This document shows positions 17,750 to 26,947 of a stretch of 64,000 bases of DNA, in pieces; the first letter of the stretch is position 1, and every line of letters starts with the position of its first letter. The notes below the pieces were generated by a model. The model saw nothing but the letters and a program-made list of their open reading frames with translations, had not been told where the DNA came from and searched no databases. The stretch is from Dyadobacter linearis (GTDB lineage: Bacteria > Bacteroidota > Bacteroidia > Cytophagales > Spirosomataceae), in NCBI RefSeq assembly GCF_907165045.1, contig NZ_CAJRAU010000002.1:124001-188000 (forward strand). The letters are read 5' to 3'. The translations under genes were made by a program, and so were the position numbers.

Positions 17750-18103
17750 TCAGATTTCTTTCAGGAACTGCAATGCAACCAGAGATTCCTGTTCCAGATC
17801 ACCGAGCTTTGTGTTCAGGTTTTCAACAGGTTCATTTCTTTTCAGGGTTGTTTCAATTTCCTTGTATTTAGAAGCAGTTTTTAATAATCCTACCGAGAAC
17901 AGGGAAGAGCGGTATTTATGAATTGCCTGTTTTAATTGTTCCAGATTTGAAGAAGTGTAATATGCTTTTATATTCCCCAGTTGGTCAACGGTTTCCGTCT
18001 CGAACATTTCTATTAATTCTGTTCTGAGCTCCTCATCTCCGCCCGTTATTTCATTAAGATAAGCTATATCAATCAAAGAATCTCCTTCTGCTGAATTATT
18101 CAT
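17750..18103 (-). CDS. Orphan histidine phosphotransfer (Hpt) protein
   Basis: 117 residues, all helical in pattern. The Hpt core QAIHKYRSSLFSVGL places the phospho-accepting histidine at residue 62, but the usual H-x-L-K-G-S is changed to H-K-Y-R-S-S. EELRTELIEMFETET before it is typical of the first Hpt helices. Hpt proteins carry phosphate between receiver domains. Here it sits alone, convergent with the polymerase gene and with no kinase near by. A possible partner is the receiver at 10415 or the receiver-phosphatase at 27293; this is inferred from location only. Confidence 0.82.
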   Translation of the reverse strand: MNNSAEGDSLIDIAYLNEITGGDEELRTELIEMFETETVDQLGNIKAYYTSSNLEQLKQAIHKYRSSLFSVGLLKTASKYKEIETTLKRNEPVENLNTKLGDLEQESLVALQFLKEI

Positions 18104-18175
18104 TTCTGGGTACTATTTGGCGCGGGAATTGACATTTTCTAAATCGACTCTTTAATAATAAGAGGGGCTTTCCTG

Positions 18176-18183
18176 CAAATTTA
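18176..18183 (-). promoter_or_regulatory. Candidate -7 promoter element for the Hpt gene
   Basis: The minus strand reads TAAATTTG, an exact TAnnTTTG match, about 73 bases upstream of the Hpt start codon at 18103. No TTG lies at the ideal -33 spacing. It would give the Hpt gene its own transcript, separate from the upstream methyltransferase. Confidence 0.4.
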
Positions 18184-18221
18184 ATATTAATAAATCAATA
18201 ATTTATTGGTGTAGTATTATT

Positions 18222-18953
18222 TCAAGCAGGGATAAAGAAAAAGTTTCCGGCAGGTAACCCTTCTCTGATTGTGACAGGTTGCAGCGTTTCGCTTTGGAGA
18301 TCGAATGTGAAGGAATTGTAGCCAATATTTTTCAGCAGCTCAAATACCTTGGTGCGGTTATCATTTTCCCATAGCTCTGCGTAAATAGTTGGTTTATTGC
18401 GTTTTAACACCTCAACCGAACCTCTCAAAACTTCCAGCTCGAAGTTTTCGACATCAATTTTGATCGCAGTGATATTGGTTTCGAAAGGATAAATGTGATC
18501 CAGTTTTTTCAAAGGAACATCGTAGATAACTCCTTTTTCGCCAGCGCCTTCTTCGTAAGCTTTGCTCAATCCCTGCATCCGGGAATTACCTCGCACCGGC
18601 ATAATCATTTTCAAATTTCCGTCCTCACTTCCCAATGCAATATTGAAAAGCTTCACATTATTCAGTTTGAGATAATTAACAACCCTTTGCAGCGCAGAAA
18701 AATTTTCTGAAATAGGTTCGAAGGCGTGGATTTGTGCGCCCGGATGATGTTTGGCGAGCGGTGCAGCAGTAATACCGATATTCGCTCCAATGTCCAGAAT
18801 GATGCCGTTCCCTTTGATGATTTTAATGAAATGCAAAAATTCTCGCTCGTACTTTCCGGCTTCAATAGTCCTGATCGAATACAGCGAAAACAGGAAAAGA
18901 TAATTTTTGAAAGACAGCGTTTTCTGCAACAGGTAACGGATAAAATTTTTCAT
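18222..18953 (-). CDS. FkbM-family SAM-dependent methyltransferase
   Basis: 243 residues. Motif I ILDIGANIG and HAFEP for SAM binding, then IKIDVENFELEVLRG, mark the FkbM family, whose members methylate sugars or other hydroxyl groups. In a polysaccharide region it most likely O-methylates a glycan residue. The first 30 residues are basic and hydrophobic (LLQKTLSFKNYLFLFSLY) and may touch the membrane. It is divergent from the unknown gene at 19124. Confidence 0.88.
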   Translation of the reverse strand: MKNFIRYLLQKTLSFKNYLFLFSLYSIRTIEAGKYEREFLHFIKIIKGNGIILDIGANIGITAAPLAKHHPGAQIHAFEPISENFSALQRVVNYLKLNNVKLFNIALGSEDGNLKMIMPVRGNSRMQGLSKAYEEGAGEKGVIYDVPLKKLDHIYPFETNITAIKIDVENFELEVLRGSVEVLKRNKPTIYAELWENDNRTKVFELLKNIGYNSFTFDLQSETLQPVTIREGLPAGNFFFIPA

Positions 18954-19123
18954 GGTAATAGGTAAAACTGGGAAATAAGATGTACTGCTCCTTTCGTAGA
19001 AATAGTTGCCACTCCTAAATTTAATACTTTTAGCACACGATTGCTACACGACTGACATTTCTTCCTTATTTTTACTAAAATGAACCAACCGGAGTTACGC
19101 TTTTGTGAACAATTTGTGACTGT

Positions 19124-20062
19124 ATGTTTAATAAATTACTTAGCTTTTTAGTACTGATCAAATATGGTAATCTGCCGATAGAGCTCAGATACTTTTACAG
19201 ACACACTTATTCCTGCCGGCTGAACCAGATCAGGTATTTTTTTAGGGATTATTTGTTTAAACCAAAATACAAAGAGCTGTCTTTTCAGGGTGAATTTGCT
19301 CCTGAATTACAATTTGTCCTTCCTTTTGCGTATTGGCATTTTAAAAATGGTACATTAAAAACGACCAGTGGTCCGAAGTTTACCAAAGAGCTTTATTTTT
19401 TCTCGCCGGAACATATTGAAGCATTTGATATTCGCACCGAAGAAGGCAATAAGAATTTCGAAATGCCGCGTATTTTGTACAGCCAGGACTATGATATGAA
19501 AAAGTGGCTGCCGGTACCTTTGAAAGCGCATTATAAGAATAATATTTATGTATACGATAAGCCCATTTTGATCGTCGCGAACCGGTATAATATGGAATGG
19601 GACGGTCCGCCGATTAGTTTTTACAGTATTGAATTGCTCACCTATATATTTGATAGTCTGTCTGACAAATACACGATCATTTACAACCGTCCGAGACCGC
19701 AGCATATCACGATGGATAACAGTGATATTTATGATCTGGACGAATATGATTGGCTGGAAAGGACTTATCCTGATGTGATTCTGATGGAAAATCTCTTCAA
19801 GGAAAATAAGGCAAATGCGAACAACTTCAATCACTTACAGCTCATCGTGTACGCAAATGCCAGCAAATTCATTTCCATTCACGGCGGTACGGCCACGTTG
19901 GCAAGTTATTTTGGCGGCACAAATCTGATCCTTTCCAAGAAGGGGCCGGAGCATCATTTCAAATGCTACGAAAAGTTGTACCCGCAACTTTCCGGCGCGA
20001 AAATCCTTCATGCGAAAACTGACGATGAAGTAAAGCAGTATGTAAATGAATACTTCGTCTGA
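19124..20062 (+). CDS. Uncharacterised glycan-locus protein, possible glycosyltransferase
   Basis: 312 residues without a motif I can assign firmly. Features: a hydrophobic start (LLSFLVLIKYG), a central KPILIVANRYNMEWDG, and a late segment FISIHGGTATLASYFGGTNLIL, which resembles the nucleotide-sugar binding part of GT-B enzymes such as family 61, where a Gly-rich turn follows a His. The gene is 6 bases ahead of a clear glycosyltransferase and so is part of a two-gene unit. A weak promoter candidate (TTG, 16 bases, TACTTTTA) lies upstream near 19030-19060. A role in glycan assembly is likely; the reaction is unknown. Confidence 0.65.
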   Translation: MFNKLLSFLVLIKYGNLPIELRYFYRHTYSCRLNQIRYFFRDYLFKPKYKELSFQGEFAPELQFVLPFAYWHFKNGTLKTTSGPKFTKELYFFSPEHIEAFDIRTEEGNKNFEMPRILYSQDYDMKKWLPVPLKAHYKNNIYVYDKPILIVANRYNMEWDGPPISFYSIELLTYIFDSLSDKYTIIYNRPRPQHITMDNSDIYDLDEYDWLERTYPDVILMENLFKENKANANNFNHLQLIVYANASKFISIHGGTATLASYFGGTNLILSKKGPEHHFKCYEKLYPQLSGAKILHAKTDDEVKQYVNEYFV

Positions 20063-20068
20063 CGTACC

Positions 20069-21274
20069 ATGAAACTGAAAGGAAAAGATATCATTGTATT
20101 TGGTTTACCACGGTTTGATTCCAAAATCGAATCGACCAATTACACCGTTGCAAAAATGCTCGCGCGGGAAAACCGGGTCTTTTATGTGGAGCATCCTTTC
20201 ACGATCAAGGACTATATGCGGCTGCGAAAAGGACCCGAGATTGCGAAAAGGAAAGGCTACTTTGATGTAACAAATGATGCGGTGATTGATACGGATGTTG
20301 CTGATTTTAAAGTAATTGTCCCGCCAGTGTTACTTTCAATCAACTTTCTGCCGGAAGGAAAACTGTTTCGGACGCTGCTGAAAATCAATGAAGCATTGAT
20401 CCGGGCGAAGCTGAAAAGGGTTATTAGGAAATACCAAATCAAGGATTTCATCTACATCAATTCCTTCAATTTCCATTACCCGAATCTGATTGAAGGATTA
20501 GCTCCGAAACTAACTGCCTACTATTGCGTAGATCCCATTGTGGTCCCGTTTGATGCGCGGCATGGAGGAATTTCAGAAAACGAACTGCTCAGAAAAAGTG
20601 ACCTGGTATTCTGTACCAGCCGGCAACTGTATAACAACAGTAAGTTGCTGAATACCAATACATACTTTGTTCCAAATGCGGCGGATATCCGGCACAGTCA
20701 GAAAGCGCTGGATCCGGATTTGCCAGTTGCTTCGGTTTTGAAAGATATTCCTAAACCGGTAGTCGGCTACTTTGGAAATATCGAGCGGCGCATGGATTAT
20801 GAGATGCTGGAAAAGATTATTCGCCAAAACCCCGACAAAAGTTTCGTTTTCGTCGGACCGCAGGATAGGTCTTATATTCCCGATTGGTTTTTCAATACTC
20901 CCCATGTTTACTCAACAGGCAGCGTTCCTTATTCCGAAATGCCTGCCGTGATCAAGGGTTTTGATGTAGCGTTGCTGCCTTTCAAGCGCGATGAAGTGAG
21001 CGCAACTATTTTTCCATTGAAACTTTTTGAATACCTGGGAGCAGGTAAGCCGCTGGTTTCCATTAATTTCAATGACGATCTAAGAGAATTCACAGGCGAT
21101 TCCGTCGCTTTTTGCGCCGATGCAGATTCGTTTACCGAAGCGATCGAAGATGCGTTGCAAAACGACAATGAGGAAAAAAGGCAGCGCAGGATTCAGATTG
21201 CGACGGATAATACCTGGGAAAAAAGGGTAGACCAGATATCGGAACTGCTGGCTAATGCATTCAGCAATAAGTAA
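20069..21274 (+). CDS. Glycosyltransferase, GT-B fold (GT1/GT4, TuaH-like)
   Basis: 401 residues. N-terminal half begins with KDIIVFGLPRFDSKIESTNY and contains YYCVDP; the C-terminal half carries VVGYFGNIERRMDYEMLE and the donor-binding stretch IFPLKLFEYLGAGKPLVS with the E-x7-E type arrangement. This matches retaining GT-B enzymes annotated as TuaH-like. It should use a nucleotide sugar in the cytoplasm. It follows the unknown gene by 6 bases, and its stop is one base away from the convergent family 2 enzyme. Confidence 0.85.
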   Translation: MKLKGKDIIVFGLPRFDSKIESTNYTVAKMLARENRVFYVEHPFTIKDYMRLRKGPEIAKRKGYFDVTNDAVIDTDVADFKVIVPPVLLSINFLPEGKLFRTLLKINEALIRAKLKRVIRKYQIKDFIYINSFNFHYPNLIEGLAPKLTAYYCVDPIVVPFDARHGGISENELLRKSDLVFCTSRQLYNNSKLLNTNTYFVPNAADIRHSQKALDPDLPVASVLKDIPKPVVGYFGNIERRMDYEMLEKIIRQNPDKSFVFVGPQDRSYIPDWFFNTPHVYSTGSVPYSEMPAVIKGFDVALLPFKRDEVSATIFPLKLFEYLGAGKPLVSINFNDDLREFTGDSVAFCADADSFTEAIEDALQNDNEEKRQRRIQIATDNTWEKRVDQISELLANAFSNK

Positions 21275-21275
21275 T

Positions 21276-22127
21276 TCAGAGCTTTTCGATTTCCTTCGGC
21301 GCTTTTGAATGCAGGTTGAAGAACAGCCCTTTAATCTCTTTTACCACCCGTTTCGTAAAAAGACTAAAAAAGCTTCCGTCTCTTTTCAATGTGCGCGCGC
21401 CAGTCCATGCCCGAGCGCTGTTTGACTTTACCTGTTTGATTTTCCCGTAACTCATTAGTGCATAGGCCAATCGCCCATCTTCGCCCCGCACGTTTTTCAT
21501 GACGAAGCCAATTTTCAATGCAAATTCACGCACAAATCCCATACTGATCCCATAAGTATTGAGGTAAGGGCGGTTGAGGTGGCGGTATTCGGCGATCACA
21601 TCTTTGGCTGTTTCCAAAACCGACAGCTGCCAGCGCGAGTAGCCTTCTTCGCTGATAAATGAATACCGCCCGTAAACGCAAACTACGCTGGGCTGGGTAA
21701 GTACTTTCAGCATTTCGTCCATCCAGCAATTCGGGTAAAAACAATCGGCGTCGGCGAGGAGAATGTATTTGCCTTTTGCATTTTCCAGACCCAGTTGTCG
21801 CGCCGGGCCCGGTCCCTGAATGGGTTGAAAAACGGTTCTTACATGCAGGGAATCAATGGTTTGCTGCGTTTTGTCGGTCGAGTTATTGTTGACAACCAGA
21901 ATTTCAAACGGGGTAGCAGCTGCCATCGCCGCTAACGTCGCTACGCATCTCAGCAGGTTGACTTCCTCATTCCAGGCCGCGATCATGACGGTCACGAGTG
22001 GGTCGGAAGACTGTTTTTGGTCCAGCCTCTGGTTTATTTCATCGAAAACAGTCGCCGGGATCTGCTCGAATGCAGTGTAGGGATAATTGTATTTTTCGAG
22101 CCAGTCCGGGTTTTTAAAAAATGACAT
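21276..22127 (-). CDS. Glycosyltransferase family 2
   Basis: 283 residues. GT-A domain with VTVMIAAWNEEVNLLRCV, ILVVNNNSTDKT, and the metal-binding DAD motif in YILLADADCFYP. The GPGPARQLGLENAKG stretch is usual for the family. No transmembrane segments. It is the last gene of the long minus-strand operon that starts at 28983, placed 35 bases after the flippase gene. Donor and acceptor are unknown. Confidence 0.88.
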   Translation of the reverse strand: MSFFKNPDWLEKYNYPYTAFEQIPATVFDEINQRLDQKQSSDPLVTVMIAAWNEEVNLLRCVATLAAMAAATPFEILVVNNNSTDKTQQTIDSLHVRTVFQPIQGPGPARQLGLENAKGKYILLADADCFYPNCWMDEMLKVLTQPSVVCVYGRYSFISEEGYSRWQLSVLETAKDVIAEYRHLNRPYLNTYGISMGFVREFALKIGFVMKNVRGEDGRLAYALMSYGKIKQVKSNSARAWTGARTLKRDGSFFSLFTKRVVKEIKGLFFNLHSKAPKEIEKL

Positions 22128-22162
22128 TTGAATCGACTTATGATGTTGATCAGTATTGGAAA

Positions 22163-23506
22163 TCAGGTTAGCCTCGGCTTGATGTATTTGACAAAAAACT
22201 CGGGATAAAACCGGTAAGCGTAAACAAAGGTGTTGAGAATGTTGACGTTAAGTATCCGGTTCAATATCGTTTGTGAGATTGCGAAATTGAAAATGTTGGA
22301 AATCAAAGTCGCATAAGCCGCTCCCATTACGCCCATTCTGGTGATCAAAATATAGTTAAGCCCAAGGTTGGTGATCGCGCTCAGGAGTACCAGTGAAAAG
22401 GTGATTTTCGGTCTGCCGATCGAATCGAGAATGGTACCGAATTGTCTTCCAAACGGGATTAGTACGCAATATAAAACGGTCACTTTCAGGATCGGAATCG
22501 TTTCAGTGTACTTGTCGCCGGCGATAAAACTCACCACAAAATCTGGAAAAAGGAACAGGAAAAGCAATGCCGGGATCAGTATGGCAAGAATGGTACCGAC
22601 CGATTTTTCGTACAAATATTTAATAGCAGCTTCTCCCTCGGTAGCCAGCCGGCGCGCACTTTGCGGAAACACGATCACGGCAATCGCATTGGTGGGAATA
22701 TCAACCAGGTTCATGATGCGAACTGCGATATTGAATGCACCAGAAGCCGCCGGCGAAAGCAGCGAACCGAGCATCATCTGGTCAATCGTACTCGAAAGAA
22801 TGGAGCCTATTGACGTACCGAATGCATATTTGCCGTAATTCAATAGTTTCCTGACCCACTCTCCGGTTACTTGCAAAGTGAAATTCAGCAGGTCTTTTAC
22901 AAAATAATATTCCAGTAAAATAGCCAGAAACAGCGCAACTGCCTGCACGTAAACGAGCTGTACCAGCTTGATCTGAAAATCAAAAATGAAGCAGAAAAGC
23001 AGAAAGCAAAAGAATACGCCGGATTTTAAGAAGTTCGTGAAGAAAATTCCATTGAACCGGAAATTGGCCTGTTCCATCCAGTGAAATTGTGACAGAATAC
23101 CTGAAAACAGGTAGACAATGCTGTAAACCCAGAACAGCGGAATAATCTCCTCTGAATTCCAGATCCTGCCTAAATAAGTCGCAAGCAACAAGTTAACCAG
23201 AATGCAAAGCACGGTAAGCCCGCCGCTGAGTGCGAAAGAAGCGGAAAGGATCTTGTTATGTTCTTTGGCGTCACTGAACGAAAGATATTTGATCAATGCA
23301 TTCTGTATCAGTCCGCTGCGTACCATTTCGAAAATGGTGGTAGTAGCCGCGAAAAGTGTCCACACACCGAATGAATGCTTGTCGAGCATTCTTACCAGCA
23401 AATAAAATCCACCAAAACCGAACAGTACGCCCGTCAGGTTTTGCAGGACATTGATAAATCCCGATTTCAGCCAATACTGGTCATTTCCATTTTTTTCACT
23501 TGCCAT
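22163..23506 (-). CDS. Oligosaccharide flippase (Wzx-like, MOP superfamily)
   Basis: 447 residues with about 12 hydrophobic segments over the whole length. N-terminal GFINVLQNLTGVLFGFGGFYLLVRML and the pattern GVWTLFAATTTIFEM are typical of polysaccharide flippases. A mid-region DQMMLGSLLSPAASGAFNIAVRI matches the second half repeat of the family. It should move lipid-linked repeat units across the inner membrane, which fits with the polymerase at 16265 and the transferase at 10817. It lies 14 bases after one glycosyltransferase and 35 before another in the same operon. Confidence 0.9.
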   Translation of the reverse strand: MASEKNGNDQYWLKSGFINVLQNLTGVLFGFGGFYLLVRMLDKHSFGVWTLFAATTTIFEMVRSGLIQNALIKYLSFSDAKEHNKILSASFALSGGLTVLCILVNLLLATYLGRIWNSEEIIPLFWVYSIVYLFSGILSQFHWMEQANFRFNGIFFTNFLKSGVFFCFLLFCFIFDFQIKLVQLVYVQAVALFLAILLEYYFVKDLLNFTLQVTGEWVRKLLNYGKYAFGTSIGSILSSTIDQMMLGSLLSPAASGAFNIAVRIMNLVDIPTNAIAVIVFPQSARRLATEGEAAIKYLYEKSVGTILAILIPALLFLFLFPDFVVSFIAGDKYTETIPILKVTVLYCVLIPFGRQFGTILDSIGRPKITFSLVLLSAITNLGLNYILITRMGVMGAAYATLISNIFNFAISQTILNRILNVNILNTFVYAYRFYPEFFVKYIKPRLT

Positions 23507-23520
23507 GGTACCGGCTGACG

Positions 23521-24282
23521 CTAGGAGGTCAGATAATCGTAATTAAATTTTACATGCCGGTACAAATGCCGCGACATGGTAACGAAAGGATTTTCAGTTT
23601 CCCGCCAGAAATTTCGTCTCACCGTGCTCGGTTCAGCAGAAGAGTTCACCTGGTCGAACAGGGTGGTATATTCCTCAAAAAACAGCCCCTTACCTTTGTT
23701 TTTCAAAACCGACATCATCATTTTGTACTCGGTCACTTCCACCTTCAAGCCTTCGGGGTAGCGGCCGAACCTTTGAAAAAAGGTGGTTCTGCGCAAATGC
23801 GGGTGGTCGCTGTAATAGTAAAATTTCTTGTAGCCGGGATTACCGATCTTGAAGATCATATCCGAAAATCCGTCTTTGTACGGTTTCAGATAAGGATATT
23901 TGAAATAGGCATAAAACCGGACAAAATCCAGCTCCTTCCGCTCCTGCATGAAACCAAAAGCTTTGGCGAGGTTTGCTGGAAAAATGGTTTGCGGCACAAA
24001 ATCCTCCTGCACATACAAAGTATAAGGCGTGCCCACCGCGTCCTGGCCTTTATTGATATTATTCCCCAAACCCTTGTTCTTCGGCGTGGTTACCAGCTGA
24101 AAAGTGTATTTACTTTTGAGGGAATTGATATAGTCAATATGCTCCTGCTTGCTGCCGTCGTCGGACACAACTATATTTCCGAAACTGCAACCCAGATCGG
24201 CGAAGTTTTTCAATAGCCTTTCGAGCGAAGTGCTTCGGTTATAATGCGTTACGAGTAAAGTTATTTCATCAAAACTATGCAT
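23521..24282 (-). CDS. Glycosyltransferase family 2
   Basis: 253 residues. Starts with EITLLVTHYNRSTSLERLL and NIVVSDDGSKQEH, then NKGLGNNINKG and, in place of a standard DXD, YVQEDFVP, as in several family 2 enzymes. The C-terminal 100 residues are rich in aromatic and basic residues (KKFYYYSDHPHLRRTTFF). It is 11 bases after the family 8 gene and 14 bases before the flippase. Likely adds one sugar to the repeat unit. Confidence 0.83.
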   Translation of the reverse strand: MHSFDEITLLVTHYNRSTSLERLLKNFADLGCSFGNIVVSDDGSKQEHIDYINSLKSKYTFQLVTTPKNKGLGNNINKGQDAVGTPYTLYVQEDFVPQTIFPANLAKAFGFMQERKELDFVRFYAYFKYPYLKPYKDGFSDMIFKIGNPGYKKFYYYSDHPHLRRTTFFQRFGRYPEGLKVEVTEYKMMMSVLKNKGKGLFFEEYTTLFDQVNSSAEPSTVRRNFWRETENPFVTMSRHLYRHVKFNYDYLTS

Positions 24283-24293
24283 CTGAAAGTGTT

Positions 24294-25184
24294 CTATTTG
24301 AGATATCCCGAAACAATTTTTCTCAGTTTGTTATACGCTTTTCTGCTCAATCTTACCCAGTCCGGAACAGGTTTGTGATCTTTCCACGGCGTCATTCTCA
24401 GGTATTTGTAAAACTGGTCTTTGTAAGCCGGGTTACAATTGTAAGACTGGAATATCGGTTTGATATCGAGGTAGTGGATCAGCCAGGGATCTTCGATTTC
24501 GAGCACGGCGAAGGTATTCCAGCGCTGGTCCAAAATGACCCATTGATTTGCCAGAGCCACATTCAGACCATATTGATCGGGGAAACTGGCCGACGCGATG
24601 TTGTCAAAAATGGTCTGGATAATTTTGTTCGAAAGGTCGCCCGCTCTCCATTTGATAGGATCCAAAAGCAACATACCTGCATTGAAATAGGGCGTGTCGG
24701 GCGCGAAACCTAGCTCTTTATAGTTGGGAACACCACCCCATTCGCTGGCAAAAATCTTCGCAAGATCGGGCACTGCCGCAAAGAGTTTGTCGCCGAGGTC
24801 AATGTGCCAGAGTTTTGAGATATCCTCGATCAAAAGCATGTCCACATCCAGATAAAGCATTTTTGTAGTCTCTTTCGGGATGATATAAGGTGCAAAAAGC
24901 CGCAGGTAAGTAGTGATCGGGAATGCAGATTTATCTACCGGAATCTTCACATTAGGCGGAATTACATCATTGGTTTTATGCCAGTACATCGTCGTCACCG
25001 CCGGGTTACTGGACGCGAGTATCTTCTTTTTACTGGATGCTGAAATGCCGTCATCGATAATGTACAATGCGATTTTTTCGTGCGTCTTGTGATTCATCTC
25101 GATGGATTTGATCAGCGCGCCCAGCAGTATTGCGTAGTGGTTATCGGTAGCAACTACAATGGTAATCGTGTCTTTCATGCTCAT
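24294..25184 (-). CDS. Glycosyltransferase family 8
   Basis: 296 residues. ITIVVATDNHYAILLGALIKS at the start, then the metal-binding YLDVDMLL, and FNAGMLLLDPIKWR, which together define family 8 (galactosyl- or glucosyltransferases that retain configuration). The C-terminus is basic (VRLSRKAYNKLRKIVSGYLK) and could bind the membrane. M3 at 25178 is an alternative start. It follows the acyltransferase gene by 29 bases. Confidence 0.88.
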   Translation of the reverse strand: MSMKDTITIVVATDNHYAILLGALIKSIEMNHKTHEKIALYIIDDGISASSKKKILASSNPAVTTMYWHKTNDVIPPNVKIPVDKSAFPITTYLRLFAPYIIPKETTKMLYLDVDMLLIEDISKLWHIDLGDKLFAAVPDLAKIFASEWGGVPNYKELGFAPDTPYFNAGMLLLDPIKWRAGDLSNKIIQTIFDNIASASFPDQYGLNVALANQWVILDQRWNTFAVLEIEDPWLIHYLDIKPIFQSYNCNPAYKDQFYKYLRMTPWKDHKPVPDWVRLSRKAYNKLRKIVSGYLK

Positions 25185-25213
25185 ACTTTCGATGTTATAA
25201 TTCTGGCTGATTA

Positions 25214-26341
25214 TTAGGGTGTTTTCAATTCGGGCGACGCTACATTTCTCGCTGCTTTCGGTTTCGACTTATACGCAAACCGCATTTCTATGTGCTTGTA
25301 AGTCCAGGCTGAGAAGATGTAAATGATCAGGAAATTCAGTATAAATAGGTAAGAATAAGCGGTTTCGGGAAATTTGAGTATTCTGATAAACGCGACGTTG
25401 AACAGGCTGATCATCAGCGCGTGGCACATATAAATAGAGTAGGAGTATCTGCCCAGATTATGGAGCAGCGGGATACTTTTCATCAAACCTGAAATGCGAC
25501 CTTTCTCGAATGCAAAAATGTAGATCGAGACAAAAAATAATGCTTCGTAAACAAAACCGATCTCTTTCAAAACCTCTCCCCAGTTGATCATAACCACAAT
25601 TGCGGCCACAGTTATTATTTCAAGGAATGTAAACAGTGTAGAAGGTAATGTGGAAACGTTGTTGTAAGTAAGCCGGAAGAAGTTCACGCAAATCGCGCCA
25701 AGGAAAAAGCCGATCGCGCCTCTCAAGAAACCATAATCGAAAGTAAAGTCGATCTTGAAACCGGTCTGAACAGAAATCAGCCAGATGCTTGCCAGAATCA
25801 CTACCAGCGCATAAAACCAGTTTTTTATTTTACCCGCACCTAATATAAATACGCACAATGTGAGGAGTGCAAATACAATATAGGATACCATTTCCGCGCT
25901 GATGGACCAGCTTGGGATATTCCAGCTTACGTCTTTCGGGTCGAAAACGGGAGTGGAGTTGAGCAGAAAAAGGGAGGTAATGAAGGTGTAAATGTTGTTG
26001 TCGGGATCGTTCGGGTTGTTGACTTTCACGTAAGCTGTGATCATTTTCTTGCCGAATTCAATTATCACAAAAGCCAGCAGCATGAAAAGATGCAGCGGGT
26101 AGATCCGCAGAAAGCGTTTTTTGAGAAATAATTTCACTTCGCTGACAGAGGATATTGCCTGGTAACTGTATGCAATTACGAATCCGCTGAGCACGAAGAA
26201 AAAATCCACAAACATATCCGAGTTCGCGATGAAGCTGTTGTTGATGATCGGCGTCGCTGCGAATGGGGCCAGATGGAAAAGGAAAACCAATGACGCAAAC
26301 AAGCCCCGGAAAATGTCAAGTACCTCAAACCTGTGCTTCAT
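25214..26341 (-). CDS. Acyltransferase family 3 membrane protein
   Basis: 375 residues with about ten transmembrane segments. The start RFEVLDIFRGLFASLVFLFHL holds the family pattern, including the conserved His, and FFFVLSGFVIAYSY matches motif 2. These enzymes acetylate or acylate sugars on extracellular polysaccharides. The gene begins 2 bases after the stop of the GHKL ATPase, so regulatory genes and glycan genes are joined in one transcript at this point. The substrate is presumably the glycan made by the same operon. Confidence 0.88.
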   Translation of the reverse strand: MKHRFEVLDIFRGLFASLVFLFHLAPFAATPIINNSFIANSDMFVDFFFVLSGFVIAYSYQAISSVSEVKLFLKKRFLRIYPLHLFMLLAFVIIEFGKKMITAYVKVNNPNDPDNNIYTFITSLFLLNSTPVFDPKDVSWNIPSWSISAEMVSYIVFALLTLCVFILGAGKIKNWFYALVVILASIWLISVQTGFKIDFTFDYGFLRGAIGFFLGAICVNFFRLTYNNVSTLPSTLFTFLEIITVAAIVVMINWGEVLKEIGFVYEALFFVSIYIFAFEKGRISGLMKSIPLLHNLGRYSYSIYMCHALMISLFNVAFIRILKFPETAYSYLFILNFLIIYIFSAWTYKHIEMRFAYKSKPKAARNVASPELKTP

Positions 26342-26343
26342 CG

Positions 26344-26919
26344 TCAGTTATTTTTCAAATTAAATACACAGCGGAACCGGTTTATCCCACGCTGGGCGTC
26401 GTATTCATATTCAAATTCGTCTGCTGCTTTGGCCAGGATCAGCAGGCCAAAATGTTCGTTCAGAGTAGCGGAGACCGGCGGTAATGCGCCGTCACCTATT
26501 TCTTTTACTGAAAAAACTGCATTCGTTTTACTGGTCGAAGTCAGCAAAAGCGACTCGACCCCATTCTGATAGATCTGAAAATTGACCGGCAGAACAGCTC
26601 CTTCCAGCGGCCAGCTAATGTGCTTCTGACCGTCGGGTTCTGCGAGTCTCAGCGGAAGTCCGACATCTTCTTTTTCCAGAATCAGACTTTTTGCGTCATT
26701 CTTAATGGAAAGGGTACATTCGTCAACCCCCGAATGCTTGATCGCATTGGTCAGCATTTCCGTTACCACCCATTTAAACCGCGACCTGATCTCAGGAGTA
26801 ACTCCTCCGGAGATCATTTCATCGTTGCCCACATAATCCATACACCGGTTCAACATGTCTGAAATTTCCTGGCGACTGCATTTAAAAACTTTCTCAAACT
26901 TGTTATTCGGCTCCCTCAT
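26344..26919 (-). CDS. GHKL ATPase, RsbW/anti-sigma-kinase-like
   Basis: 191 residues. N-box VVTEMLTNAIKHSG (E54, N58), a G1-like EDVGLPL (D85, G87) and a late G2-like EHFGLLILAKAADEFEY (G158) match anti-sigma-kinase-type ATPases. Between G1 and G2 there are about 70 residues, longer than in RsbW/SpoIIAB, so the nucleotide lid differs. In partner switching such a protein binds either a STAS protein or a target such as a sigma factor and phosphorylates the STAS protein. It lies 28 bases behind the STAS gene and 2 bases ahead of the acyltransferase. Kinase activity is inferred. Confidence 0.82.
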   Translation of the reverse strand: MREPNNKFEKVFKCSRQEISDMLNRCMDYVGNDEMISGGVTPEIRSRFKWVVTEMLTNAIKHSGVDECTLSIKNDAKSLILEKEDVGLPLRLAEPDGQKHISWPLEGAVLPVNFQIYQNGVESLLLTSTSKTNAVFSVKEIGDGALPPVSATLNEHFGLLILAKAADEFEYEYDAQRGINRFRCVFNLKNN

Positions 26920-26947
26920 GCTCTGTTTTTAAACGTTTGACCACCGA

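Noticed and set aside
23500-24216. 238-residue plus-strand frame opposite a glycosyltransferase
   Set aside because: Antisense shadow of a clear family 2 glycosyltransferase gene, with no motif of its own.
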